Origin: Rheinheimera mesophila
Lineage (GTDB): Bacteria; Pseudomonadota; Gammaproteobacteria; Enterobacterales; Alteromonadaceae
Assembly: GCF_000986865.1 (NCBI RefSeq)
Contig: NZ_LAVS01000086.1
Coordinates: forward strand, 139,487-203,486
DNA length: 64,000 nt
Reading direction: 5' to 3'
A program made the translations under genes and the position numbers. Numbering within the stretch: position 1 is the stretch's first letter; every line of letters begins with the position of its first letter. Positions 17,102 through 25,373 of this stretch are shown piece after piece. The notes under the pieces are model-generated. The model saw only the letters and a program-made list of their open reading frames with translations, made no database searches and was not told the origin of the DNA.

Positions 17102-18714
17102 AAGGATTTTCTCGCTGCGGCCATCGAAATACCGCCGTAGGGGTTAATGGTGACCCCTGTGACTTTGACACTTTTGGCCTGAAAACGTTTGGAGTGAGCA
17201 ATACTGACCAATGGCATTTGCTCGTCCAGATAAAGCTGGGCTGTTAAATAGAAGCTGCGTCTTTGTTTTACATCTGCGGTTAACAAGGCCTGATTAATCA
17301 GTGTATCAAAGTTAGGATCGCACCAATTGGCCCTGTTACTGCCTGATTGGGCGGCGCTGCAGCTTAACAGTGGCCGGAAGAAATTATCCGGATCGGCGTT
17401 GTCAGCCGACCAGCCAATCAACACTGAATCATGCTCAAATTCTGACAGCTTACGTCTGAAACTGTTCCACTCAAACGACACTATGCTGGCCCGGACGCCA
17501 ATTTTGGCTAAATCTGCTTGCATCAGTTCGGCCATCTTTAATGCGTTTGGGTTGTACAAACGTTGTACTGGCATAGCCCAGATATCCATACGAAACCCAT
17601 TGGGGTAGCCAGCCTGAGCTAATAACTCTTTGGCTTTGACCGGATCATACTGCTGCTCAGGCAAGTCATGGTAAAAAGCCCAGGAGGTCGGGGGCAGCAG
17701 AGTTTTCGCTTTATCTGCATAACCAAAATAAACAGCTTCTAAAATCGCATCTTTGTTAATGGCATAGGCCAGCGCTTTTCGTACCAGCACATTATCAAAA
17801 GGTGCCTTTTGGGTGTTAAACGCCCAGAATCCGACATTCATGCTGATCTGACTTTGGACTTCGACATCAGGCCGCTCGGTGATGAGTTTCAGCTCTGCGT
17901 TACGCGGATAAGCCACTACATCACATTCATGGGTTAATAATTTGGCCATACGTTTGGCGTTGTCTGGCACTAAATCAAAGACCAATTGGGTCAGTTCAGT
18001 TTTACCCCGCCAGTATTCAGGATGACGGTAATAACGGATAAACTGATCCTTTTTATATTCTTTAAAGAAAAAAGGTCCTGTGCCAACCGGACGTTGATCC
18101 AACAGCTCAGGAGTACCCTGTTTGAGCAGTTGTTCGGCGTATTCGGCAGATAAAATAGCCGCAAAATCAGTAGCCAGATTGGATAAAAATGAGCTGTCGG
18201 GCCTGGTCAGTTCAAAACGTACAGTGGTGGAGTTTTCTGCTACCACAGAGCTAACCAGAGAGCCCCAGTCCACACTTTGAAAGTAGGGGTAACTGGCACC
18301 GCCGATCTGATGGTAGGGATGTTCAGTTTGTAAAATACGATTAAAAGTAAAAGTCACATCCTCTGCATTCAGAGGCCGGCCCGGAGAAAAAAAAGCTGTG
18401 TGGTGGAACTGCACGTCTGGCCGTAAAGTAAACCAATAAGATTTACCATCCGGACTTAAACGCCATGCGGTGGCTAATGCGGGCAACAATTCCCCTGTCG
18501 CCGGGTCAATGTCCAGCAGGCGGTCATAAAGCTGCTGACTAATTGCATCAATAGTAGTGCCTGAGGTGACCCGTTGCGGGTTAAAACTCTCTGGAGAGCC
18601 TTCGGCGCAGTACACCATACCTTGCTGGATAGTTTCCGGGATATCAGGCTGACAGGCACTGAGTATCAAGAGTGAGCCACAAGGTACCATCAGGCTCAGT
18701 AAGGCTTTGATCAT
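17098..18714 (-). CDS. sapA: Peptide-binding protein SapA, predicted lipoprotein
   Basis: This 538-residue solute-binding protein of the DppA/OppA family should deliver peptides to SapBC. The N-terminus has a signal peptide with a lipobox L18-S19-A20-C21, so it is predicted to be lipid-anchored, with Gln at position +2. Enterobacterial SapA has an ordinary cleaved signal. The start of the binding domain (CAEGSPESFNPQ) and the motif GTGPFFFKEYKKDQFI are typical. The ATG overlaps the pspF stop by 4 bases, so expression is tied to pspF. Substrate specificity cannot be told. Confidence 0.9.
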   Translation of the reverse strand: MIKALLSLMVPCGSLLILSACQPDIPETIQQGMVYCAEGSPESFNPQRVTSGTTIDAISQQLYDRLLDIDPATGELLPALATAWRLSPDGKSYWFTLRPDVQFHHTAFFSPGRPLNAEDVTFTFNRILQTEHPYHQIGGASYPYFQSVDWGSLVSSVVAENSTTVRFELTRPDSSFLSNLATDFAAILSAEYAEQLLKQGTPELLDQRPVGTGPFFFKEYKKDQFIRYYRHPEYWRGKTELTQLVFDLVPDNAKRMAKLLTHECDVVAYPRNAELKLITERPDVEVQSQISMNVGFWAFNTQKAPFDNVLVRKALAYAINKDAILEAVYFGYADKAKTLLPPTSWAFYHDLPEQQYDPVKAKELLAQAGYPNGFRMDIWAMPVQRLYNPNALKMAELMQADLAKIGVRASIVSFEWNSFRRKLSEFEHDSVLIGWSADNADPDNFFRPLLSCSAAQSGSNRANWCDPNFDTLINQALLTADVKQRRSFYLTAQLYLDEQMPLVSIAHSKRFQAKSVKVTGVTINPYGGISMAAARKSL

Positions 18715-19793
18715 TGTTGGCTGTCCAGCAGTTTGTACTTTTTCATATAACCACGTAACTGATGATAGGTCAGATTCAATGCTTCAGCGGTTTTCTTCTG
18801 ATTAAACTGACAGGCAGCCAGCGCCTGTTTGATCAAATTCATTTCAAAGTTTTCCGACAAGACTTTAAAGTCCTGCACTTGATTGAATTCAAAAGCAGAA
18901 GCTGGGTTGACTGTGCTTGGCTGATTATCGCTGCTTTGCTCTTTATTGGCTACCACTGCTTTATCTGCCTGTGGCTTACGGTCCACAGTACGCACCCGGG
19001 TTCTGGGGCGAAATGGCGATTCAAAAGGGTCCAACTGAATGTGATGCACCGGCACATAAGGATTATTAGTGCGGTAGACGCTGCGCTCCACCACGTTTTT
19101 CAGCTCCCGCACATTACCCGGCCAATCATAGTCTAACAGCGTACGTTTGGCCTTTTCGCTAAAGCCGCTAAAGAGTTCAAACCCCAGCTCGCGTGCCATA
19201 TTAACGGCAAAATGTTCGGCCAGCACCAGAATATCTTCTTGTCTTTCCCGCATCGGGGGCAGAGTAATCACATCAAAGGCCAGCCGGTCCAGCAAATCAG
19301 CACGAAATTCGCCCTGTTCAGCCATCGAAGGTAAATCTTCGTTTGTCGCGCATATTAAACGCACATCCACTTTGACCGAACGACTGCCACCGACCCGCTC
19401 AAATTCGCCATATTCAATCACCCGTAATAATTTCTCCTGCACCATAGCGGGTGTATTGGCAAGTTCATCCAAAAACAAAGTTCCGCCATTCGCGCGCTCA
19501 AAGCGTCCCTCGTGACGTTTCGCTGCGCCTGTAAAGGCACCGGCTTCATGGCCAAAGAGCTCACTTTCCAGCAGATTCTCGTTCAGCGCCGCGCAGTTAA
19601 GCGTTAAATAGTTTTGATCCCAGCGCTGGGACAGGTAATGTAGACGGGCTGCGATCAGCTCCTTACCTGTGCCTCGCTCTCCGATGATCAGTACAGGTTT
19701 GTGCAAAGGTGCGATTTGCGACACCTGGTCCAATACGTTTAAAAAGCTGTTGGATTGGCCTATTAAATTGTCTTGTTGAAAACTTCTGCTCAT
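18711..19793 (-). CDS. pspF: Psp operon sigma-54 activator PspF
   Basis: This 360-residue enhancer-binding protein has no N-terminal receiver domain, as expected for PspF, which is controlled by binding PspA. The AAA+ domain has Walker A GERGTGKE (residues 38-45), the sigma-54 contact loop GAFTGA (85-90) and Walker B GTLFLDELA. The C-terminal Fis-type helix-turn-helix is at about 328-355 (NQKKTAEALNLTYHQLRGY). A linker of about 60 residues rich in charged residues before it makes the protein longer than E. coli PspF (325). It is divergent from pspA and overlaps sapA downstream. Confidence 0.94.
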   Translation of the reverse strand: MSRSFQQDNLIGQSNSFLNVLDQVSQIAPLHKPVLIIGERGTGKELIAARLHYLSQRWDQNYLTLNCAALNENLLESELFGHEAGAFTGAAKRHEGRFERANGGTLFLDELANTPAMVQEKLLRVIEYGEFERVGGSRSVKVDVRLICATNEDLPSMAEQGEFRADLLDRLAFDVITLPPMRERQEDILVLAEHFAVNMARELGFELFSGFSEKAKRTLLDYDWPGNVRELKNVVERSVYRTNNPYVPVHHIQLDPFESPFRPRTRVRTVDRKPQADKAVVANKEQSSDNQPSTVNPASAFEFNQVQDFKVLSENFEMNLIKQALAACQFNQKKTAEALNLTYHQLRGYMKKYKLLDSQQ

Positions 19794-19908
19794 CTGGGGT
19801 CACGAAGTGGTGAAATTAACTAATAAGTAGTGTATTTCATAACATGAACTTGGCATAGTCTTTTTGTGATATAAATAAATTGCATATAAAACAATGATTT
19901 AAATTATT

Positions 19909-19933
19909 TTGGCAAGTTGGCAAGAAACCTGAA
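19909..19933 (+). promoter_or_regulatory. Weak sigma-54 promoter candidate for pspA
   Basis: A tandem TTGGCAAG lies at 19909-19924. The second copy gives a perfect TTGGCA -24 element (19917-19922), and the matching -12 position ten bases after the GG reads CTGAA (19929-19933), with GA instead of GC. A sigma-54 promoter is expected here because PspF is encoded next door, but this match is weak. Confidence 0.3.
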
Positions 19934-19976
19934 TAGATAATAGCGAATCCAACAAGTCATTTAGAGGTAAAACAGT

Positions 19977-20645
19977 ATGGGTATCTTCTCTCGCTTTTCA
20001 GATATCGTAAATTCCAACATCAATGCTTTATTAGATAAAGCAGAAGATCCGGAAAAAATGGTCCGCCTGATTATTCAGGAAATGGAAGACACATTGGTTG
20101 AAGTACGTTCAACCTCAGCCAAAACCATTGCAGAGAAAAAAGAACTTCAACGTGTGGTGGCTAAGTTAGAAGCAGAAGTCGCCGACTGGCAAGCCAAAGC
20201 TGAGCTGGCCTTAAGCAAAGAACGTGAAGACTTAGCCCGTGCTGCGCTGATTGAACGCCAGAAAGCGGCTGACCAGGCTGCAGCAGTGGCTGCCGACATT
20301 ACTCATTTGGATGAGCATGTCAGCAAGCTGCAGGATGAAGTAGCTCAGCTTCAGGATAAGCTGGCGGATGCCAAGGCCCGTCAGAAAGCCATGCTGATGC
20401 GCCAGAAAACAGTATCATCCCGTTTGGATGTAAAACGCACCTTAGACAGCACTCGTTTAAACGATGCCATGTACAAGTTTGAGCGTTATGAGCAAAAAAT
20501 CGATTCACTGGAAGCTCAGGTTGAATCCTACGATTTAGGCAAAAAGACCTTAAAAGATGAGTTTGCAGAATTGGCCTCATCTGACAAAATCGATAACGAA
20601 CTGGCTGAATTAAAAGCTAAAATGTCTAAAAAAGATAACGCCTGA
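19977..20645 (+). CDS. pspA: Phage shock protein A
   Basis: This 222-residue protein of the PspA/IM30 (ESCRT-III-like) family is almost entirely helical coiled coil with no transmembrane segment. It binds PspF to keep the operon off and moves to the inner membrane to stabilise it under stress. The N-terminal amphipathic helix and MGIFSRFSDIVNSNINALLDKAEDPEKM region are diagnostic. Length equals E. coli PspA (222). The stop codon lies inside a perfect hairpin ahead of pspB. Confidence 0.96.
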   Translation: MGIFSRFSDIVNSNINALLDKAEDPEKMVRLIIQEMEDTLVEVRSTSAKTIAEKKELQRVVAKLEAEVADWQAKAELALSKEREDLARAALIERQKAADQAAAVAADITHLDEHVSKLQDEVAQLQDKLADAKARQKAMLMRQKTVSSRLDVKRTLDSTRLNDAMYKFERYEQKIDSLEAQVESYDLGKKTLKDEFAELASSDKIDNELAELKAKMSKKDNA

Positions 20646-20657
20646 TCATCAGGCGTT
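20637..20657 (+). other. Hairpin spanning the pspA stop codon
   Basis: AACGCCTGA (20637-20645) pairs perfectly with TCAGGCGTT (20649-20657) around a 3-base loop. No T tract follows; the pspB ribosome site (AGGAG) begins just after it. It could protect pspA mRNA or reduce pspBC expression. Confidence 0.6.
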
Positions 20658-20670
20658 GTAGGAGCTAAAA

Positions 20671-20907
20671 ATGGAAATTAGTGAGGTCATTGGTATACCG
20701 TTCATCCTGTTCATGATTTTTGTCGCACCGCTGTGGGTCTTTATGCACTACAGAAGTAAAAACAAAATTGGTGAAGGTTTGGGTGACAGTGAACTGGCTC
20801 AACTGAATGAGTTGTCTCATCGCGCCGAAAAAATGGCAGACCGCATCAAAACGCTGGAAGCGATTTTAGATGCGGAGTCACCGAAGTGGAGAGAGAAACA
20901 TGACTAA
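20671..20907 (+). CDS. pspB: Phage shock protein B
   Basis: This 78-residue inner-membrane protein has one transmembrane helix (about residues 6-27) and a cytoplasmic coiled-coil tail. With PspC it senses membrane damage and releases PspF from PspA. Family length is about 75. AGGAG lies 8 bases before the ATG. It overlaps pspC by 8 bases. Confidence 0.94.
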   Translation: MEISEVIGIPFILFMIFVAPLWVFMHYRSKNKIGEGLGDSELAQLNELSHRAEKMADRIKTLEAILDAESPKWREKHD

Positions 20908-21310
20908 AATACGCAAAGAGCTGTTGCGGGATGACCGCAACGGCAAACTGGCCGGAGTCTGTGCTGGTATTGCAGACTACTTCGGCTGGGAAGTCTGGTT
21001 AGTGCGCTTGATTGTCGTCACTTCGGTGCTGTTGGGTTTAGGTGGGTTATTACCGGTATTGTATGTAGCTGCCTGGTTTATTCTGGAAAAAAAATCAGTG
21101 CATGAAGCGAAAAAAGGCCTGACTGAACCTTCCTACGATGAACGGCCAGTGGAAGTTAAAACCAGAGTATGGCAACGTGGCGAAGCACCAAAATCAGCGC
21201 TGCACCACCTGACCAATCAATTTAACAGTCTGGAATTACGTTTACGCGACATGGAAACTCATGTCACCTCTGCCAAGTTTCAACTGAACAGAGAACTCAG
21301 CAAGTTATAG
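20900..21310 (+). CDS. pspC: Phage shock protein C
   Basis: This 136-residue membrane sensor of the psp response has the PspC-domain signature KLAGVCAGIADYFGW near residue 15, a hydrophobic region at about 35-65 and a C-terminal soluble part with a short coiled coil (about 105-130). The ATG at 20900 has GGAGAG upstream and gives the family start; an upstream in-frame codon at 20870 adds ten residues inside pspB and is rejected. Confidence 0.94.
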   Translation: MTKIRKELLRDDRNGKLAGVCAGIADYFGWEVWLVRLIVVTSVLLGLGGLLPVLYVAAWFILEKKSVHEAKKGLTEPSYDERPVEVKTRVWQRGEAPKSALHHLTNQFNSLELRLRDMETHVTSAKFQLNRELSKL

Positions 21311-21359
21311 TTTAAGTACAGAGCAACTCTGTCGAAAACACACCCACTAGGAACACTGC

Positions 21360-22739
21360 ATGGATTGGTTAACAAAGGCGCGCTGGCACTCAGAACAACT
21401 GGCAAAGCGCACCTTTCACCGTCAGCTCAGATTAGGTGTGACCGGCTTAAGCGGCGCAGGAAAAACTGCGCTGTTAACCGCCATAGTGCACCAACTTACT
21501 CAAAGCAACGCCACACAGTTGCCCTTTTTTTCTGTGATGCAGCAGCGCTGGCTAGGCGCACGTATTGATGATAATCAGTTGCCCCAGTTACCGCGTTTTG
21601 CTTTTGAAAAAAATTTAAGTTATCTGCAGCAGCAGCCTGCCCGCTGGCCGCCATCAACAGTACGCTGGAGTCAACTGACCTTAACGTTGCGTTATCGACC
21701 TGGATCGGGTTTACGGGCCCGTTTTCAGGAGCATCAGGAAACTGAACTGGTGCTGGTGGATTATCCTGGTGAGTGGCTGCTGGATTTACCCATGCTGCAG
21801 CAAAGTTATCAAGAGTGGTGTGAACAAAGCTGGTCACTCTTTGCTCAACCCCATAGAGCTGCTACCGCAGAGAGTTTTAGGCAGCGCCTGCAGGCCATTG
21901 ATTTAAATGATACCTCAGTGCTTTTTGTGCAGGAGCTGTGTGCTGAATACAGCCATTTACTGCAACAATTCCGCGACCTGGCTGGTGCGTATTTAAATCA
22001 ACCAGGCCGATTGCTGGTGCCCGGTGAATTTGCTGGTACACCTTTGTTGCAACTGCTGCCGTTGTTACCGGAACAACTGGTACAAGGTGGCGCGCTGGTG
22101 GATTTGATGCAAAAGCATTTTATCAGCTACCAGACGCAGGTGATTGAACCTTTTTACCGCCAGTATTTTTCCGGGTTAGACCGTCAGGTGGTTCTGGTGG
22201 ATATTCTGGGGGCACTCAATGCCGGTGAATCGGCACTTTTGGAGCTGAAACAAAGTTTGTTGCTGATTTTACAAAGTTTTGATTATGGCCCTGAGCATTG
22301 GCTGCGGCGTATTTTTAAACCAAGGATCAGTAAAGTGTTGTTTGCGGCCAGTAAGGCGGACCATGTGACCCCGGATCAGCATCAGGCGCTGACGTTGTTA
22401 TTGCAGCAACTTCTGCTGCAGCATCTGCAGAGTGTGAAGTTTCAGCTTTGCCCTTACGAAGTGATGGCCATAGCGGCCATTAAAGCCAGTGAGGCAGGTT
22501 TTGTGAAACAAAATGGTGTGCAGCAGGCTTGTTTACGCGGTTTTAGTGCCGAGACAGCAGAGGCGCTGACCTATTATCCGGGCGATGTACCTCGCTACTG
22601 GCCAGATCATCAGCTTTTTAGCGCGCATCAGTTTGAATTTCAGCAACTTTCGCCTTTGCCATGGCCTAAACAGCAACTGCTGCAACATATCCGTTTGGAT
22701 CACCTGCTGGAGTACCTGCTAGGAGATAAATTGACATGA
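21360..22739 (+). CDS. ycjX: Psp-associated P-loop protein YcjX (DUF463)
   Basis: This 459-residue cytoplasmic protein has an N-terminal Walker A GLSGAGKTAL at about residue 30 and belongs to the YcjX/DUF463 family of GTPase-like proteins co-induced with psp genes. A conserved acidic motif VDYPGEWLLDLP near residue 135 may serve as the second nucleotide-binding element. E. coli YcjX has 465 residues. The biochemical role is not established. It overlaps ycjF by 4 bases. Confidence 0.92.
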   Translation: MDWLTKARWHSEQLAKRTFHRQLRLGVTGLSGAGKTALLTAIVHQLTQSNATQLPFFSVMQQRWLGARIDDNQLPQLPRFAFEKNLSYLQQQPARWPPSTVRWSQLTLTLRYRPGSGLRARFQEHQETELVLVDYPGEWLLDLPMLQQSYQEWCEQSWSLFAQPHRAATAESFRQRLQAIDLNDTSVLFVQELCAEYSHLLQQFRDLAGAYLNQPGRLLVPGEFAGTPLLQLLPLLPEQLVQGGALVDLMQKHFISYQTQVIEPFYRQYFSGLDRQVVLVDILGALNAGESALLELKQSLLLILQSFDYGPEHWLRRIFKPRISKVLFAASKADHVTPDQHQALTLLLQQLLLQHLQSVKFQLCPYEVMAIAAIKASEAGFVKQNGVQQACLRGFSAETAEALTYYPGDVPRYWPDHQLFSAHQFEFQQLSPLPWPKQQLLQHIRLDHLLEYLLGDKLT

Positions 22740-23749
22740 CTGATCTAAAACAAGCCAAACGCTTTAAGGACGCTGATTTTATCGGCTCTGAGCAGGACTC
22801 AGGGCTGCCGATGACGAAGGCTGTGCAGTTTGACCCGGCAGATTTTTCGGTTGAACCCCAAGCTGAGCCTGCACCGGCAAAATCAGGGCGTCTATCTGCG
22901 TTCGTCTGGGCTGGGCTGTGTAGTGTGGTGTTATTAGTGGCTGTGGCTTTGTACAGCGCTGTAACCACTATCGGGCAGGCTTTTACCGCTCCGGGGATCA
23001 GTACTGTGCTGAACGCCCTGTTCTGTGCGGCTTTACTCATCTTCGGCGGTCTGCTGGTGGTGCGTGAATGGCGTTTGTGGCGACGACTTGCCAAAACCCG
23101 CAGTTGGCAGCAGGCGCATCAGCGTATTCATGCCAGTATTCAATACGGTGAAGCCGAACAACTTTGTCTGGATATTGCCGCTGTATTACCTGAATCAACC
23201 AAACAGGATGTGGCAGATTGGAAAGTACAAAAAAAGCCAGAGCACAGCGATCAGGAGCTGTTGGATTTGTTTGAACTGACTGTACTGAACAAGGCGGATG
23301 CAAAAGTACGTCAGCAAATTCATCAAGCCTCTGCTGATGCTGCTATGGCCGTGGCTATCAGTCCTTTTGCTCTGGCTGACATGCTTTTGGTGCTGTGGCG
23401 CACCAGCAAATTATTGCGGCAAATGGCTGAAACTTATGGTGCCTCTTTAGGGCAACTGCGCAGTCTGCTGTTAATCAAAAGGCTATTTGCGGCCTTGTTA
23501 TGGGCGGGAAGTTCAGAGCTGGCGCTGGACCTGGGCTCTGATATGCTGGGCGCTGAACTGACCGGCAAATTATCGATGCGGGCAGGGCAGGGCTTAATAG
23601 CGGGTATGCTGGTGGCTCGTTTAGGTTTAGCCGCGCAGCAGCTATTACGGCCTTTGCCTTTAGCGCAACATCAAAAGCTGAGCCTGCTGGATTTAAGCAA
23701 AGCCTTAGTGCGCCGTTTACTCGGCAAGGCCGAATCGTTGTCAACTTAA
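22736..23749 (+). CDS. ycjF: Psp-associated membrane protein YcjF
   Basis: This 337-residue membrane protein is of the YcjF (TIGR01620) family. Two hydrophobic helices lie at about residues 53-75 and 85-105 and another hydrophobic region at about 200-225, with a soluble remainder. The N-terminal 45 residues are polar and charged. It is the last gene of pspABC-ycjX-ycjF; the psp operons of many gammaproteobacteria carry this pair. Function is unknown beyond membrane-stress association. Confidence 0.9.
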   Translation: MTDLKQAKRFKDADFIGSEQDSGLPMTKAVQFDPADFSVEPQAEPAPAKSGRLSAFVWAGLCSVVLLVAVALYSAVTTIGQAFTAPGISTVLNALFCAALLIFGGLLVVREWRLWRRLAKTRSWQQAHQRIHASIQYGEAEQLCLDIAAVLPESTKQDVADWKVQKKPEHSDQELLDLFELTVLNKADAKVRQQIHQASADAAMAVAISPFALADMLLVLWRTSKLLRQMAETYGASLGQLRSLLLIKRLFAALLWAGSSELALDLGSDMLGAELTGKLSMRAGQGLIAGMLVARLGLAAQQLLRPLPLAQHQKLSLLDLSKALVRRLLGKAESLST

Positions 23750-23778
23750 CGCTACATCTCCTGTTATTTCTACTGCAA

Positions 23779-23804
23779 CTGACGGTGCTGCCACAGACCG
23801 TCAG
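23779..23804 (+). other. Hairpin after ycjF
   Basis: CTGACGGT (23779-23786) pairs perfectly with ACCGTCAG (23797-23804) around a 10-base loop. No T tract follows, so termination is uncertain. Confidence 0.45.
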
Positions 23805-23876
23805 ATGTCTATATGCCTTGTCGCTGATATAACCTTTTGTTTAGATAAAATAAAAAAACGCATAACAAGTAAATAC

Positions 23877-24001
23877 ATACCCAAAGTAATTGGTGTTGCA
23901 ACCAGGCGACAAGCGAGCGAGACCCCATAAGCATAGTTGTGCTATGTGAATGGGGCGAGGAGTGCGGTCAACAACGCTGCAGCTTCAAGTACGAAGGGTA
24001 T
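23877..24001. repeat. ERIC-like intergenic repeat, copy 1 (125 bases)
   Basis: The element has inverted ends (ATACCC at 23877-23882 and GGGTAT at 23996-24001) and a central imperfect palindrome (GACCCCAT with ATGGGGC around ATAGTTGTGCTAT). The left end (CCAAAGTAATTGG) and right end (CTGCAGCTTCAAGTACGAAG) match my memory of ERIC elements of enterics and vibrios, which are about 127 bases. It ends 17 bases before the megL start, so it is probably part of that gene's leader. Confidence 0.8.
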
Positions 24002-24018
24002 CCAGCAACAGGTGTTTT

Positions 24019-25236
24019 ATGAGTAAGCAGTACAGTCATCCGGATACAGTATGTATCCACGCCGGAAAAACCGGTTTAAACCCCCACGGCGCTTTAGCGA
24101 CGCCTTTGTACCAGACCTCTACTTTTGTTTTTGACAGCGCCGAACAAGGCGCAGCGCGTTTTGCTGGTGAAGAGCCGGGTTACATTTACACCCGTTTAGG
24201 CAATCCCACCACACGAGAGCTGGAGCTGAAAGTTGCAGCATTAGAAGGCATGGAGGATGCCGCGGCGACAGCCACTGGCATGGGCGCTGTTGCTGCTGCC
24301 ACCATGGCTTTTTTACAACAAGGCGATCATTTGATCGCCAGTAAAGCTATTTATGGCTGCAGCTTTGCACTGTTTAATCATCAGTTTGCCCGCTACGGCA
24401 TCGAGGTCAGTTTTGTTGATATGACAGACCATGAGGCGATCAAACAAGCGCTTCAAGCTAACACCAAAATGATCTTTGCCGAAACGCCCATCAACCCGAC
24501 GTTGACTGTGCTGGATTTAGACTTTATCGGGCGCTTTGCTAAGCAGCACCGCTTGGTTTCGGTGATCGACAATACCTTCCTGACGCCTTTACTGCAAAAA
24601 CCAGCCGACTACGGCATCGACCTGATTTTGCATAGCGCAACCAAATACCTGAACGGCCATGGCGATGTAGTGGCTGGCATTATTGTCGGCAGCACTGAGC
24701 ACATTACCCAGATTAAGCTGACGACCCTCAAAGATATGGGGGCCACCATTAGCCCGCATGATGCCTGGCTGATTATCCGAGGCTTAAAAACCTTGTCGGT
24801 GCGGATGGAGAGGCATTGTCAGAATGCGCAAAAAGTAGCGGAATTCCTCGAAGCTCATCCGGCGGTAGGACAGGTCTATTACCCTGGGCTAAAGTCGCAT
24901 CCTGGCTATAAATTTATTGGCAAACAAATGAAAGCAGCAGGCGGTGTGCTGGCGTTTGAGCTCAAGGGTAGTCTGGATGATGGTCGTTATTTTATTAATC
25001 AATGTAAGTTGTTTAGTCTGGCGGTGAGTCTTGGTGATGCGGAGTCGCTGATTCAGCATCCGGCTTCTATGACGCACAGCCCCTACAGCGCTGAAGAGCG
25101 ACAGATGGCTGGTATCAGCGATGGTTTAATCCGTATTTCGGTGGGGCTTGAGCATGTCGAGGATCTGATTGCAGACCTGACGCAGGCGCTGAGTCTGATG
25201 CAGCAAAAGCAGCAGAGGAGCCCCTTGTCGTTGTAA
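24019..25236 (+). CDS. megL: Methionine gamma-lyase
   Basis: This 405-residue PLP enzyme splits methionine into methanethiol, ammonia and 2-oxobutyrate. The PLP Lys is K209 in SATKYLNGH. Cys114 in YGCSFALF is the residue that separates methionine gamma-lyases from cystathionine lyases of the same fold. The start is the ATG at 24019 with AGGTG upstream; a longer ORF begins at 23950 inside the ERIC repeat and is rejected. The gene lies just upstream of phhAB, and its stop codon overlaps a TyrR-box-like site. A cystathionine gamma-synthase or lyase is the main alternative. Confidence 0.87.
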   Translation: MSKQYSHPDTVCIHAGKTGLNPHGALATPLYQTSTFVFDSAEQGAARFAGEEPGYIYTRLGNPTTRELELKVAALEGMEDAAATATGMGAVAAATMAFLQQGDHLIASKAIYGCSFALFNHQFARYGIEVSFVDMTDHEAIKQALQANTKMIFAETPINPTLTVLDLDFIGRFAKQHRLVSVIDNTFLTPLLQKPADYGIDLILHSATKYLNGHGDVVAGIIVGSTEHITQIKLTTLKDMGATISPHDAWLIIRGLKTLSVRMERHCQNAQKVAEFLEAHPAVGQVYYPGLKSHPGYKFIGKQMKAAGGVLAFELKGSLDDGRYFINQCKLFSLAVSLGDAESLIQHPASMTHSPYSAEERQMAGISDGLIRISVGLEHVEDLIADLTQALSLMQQKQQRSPLSL

Positions 25237-25249
25237 CCATTGCTTTACA
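25232..25249 (+). promoter_or_regulatory. TyrR-box-like operator upstream of phhA
   Basis: TGTAAC (25232-25237), six bases, TTTACA (25244-25249) matches 11 of 12 positions of the TyrR consensus TGTAAA-N6-TTTACA and keeps the essential G-N14-C. It overlaps the megL stop codon and lies about 125 bases before the phhA start. TyrR itself is encoded downstream. Confidence 0.75.
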
Positions 25250-25258
25250 AAAATAGCA

Positions 25259-25280
25259 GAGTTGACGTTCACGTCAACTC
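25259..25280. promoter_or_regulatory. Perfect palindrome between megL and phhA
   Basis: GAGTTGACGT (25259-25268) and ACGTCAACTC (25271-25280) form a 10-base perfect inverted repeat with a 2-base centre. No T tract follows. It could be the operator of a second regulator or a transcript 3'-end stem for megL. Confidence 0.5.
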
Positions 25281-25373
25281 GACCATGGGTTAACAGTCGT
25301 TGTCCAATCCTCTAGTATCGGCCGCAACTAAAAGGTTGATCCAACCGTGATGAGATCGAAACAACAGGGTGCT

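Noticed and set aside
19853-19872. TTGGCATAGTCTTTTTG as a sigma-54 promoter for pspA
   Set aside because: The -24 box is good but no GC or GT lies ten bases after the GG, so the spacing fails.
23801-23809. AGATGTCT as a MetJ box before megL
   Set aside because: A single 8-base unit with no adjacent second unit; MetJ needs at least two tandem boxes.
23950-24018. N-terminal extension of megL
   Set aside because: It lies in an ERIC-like repeat; the ATG at 24019 has a ribosome site and matches the family.
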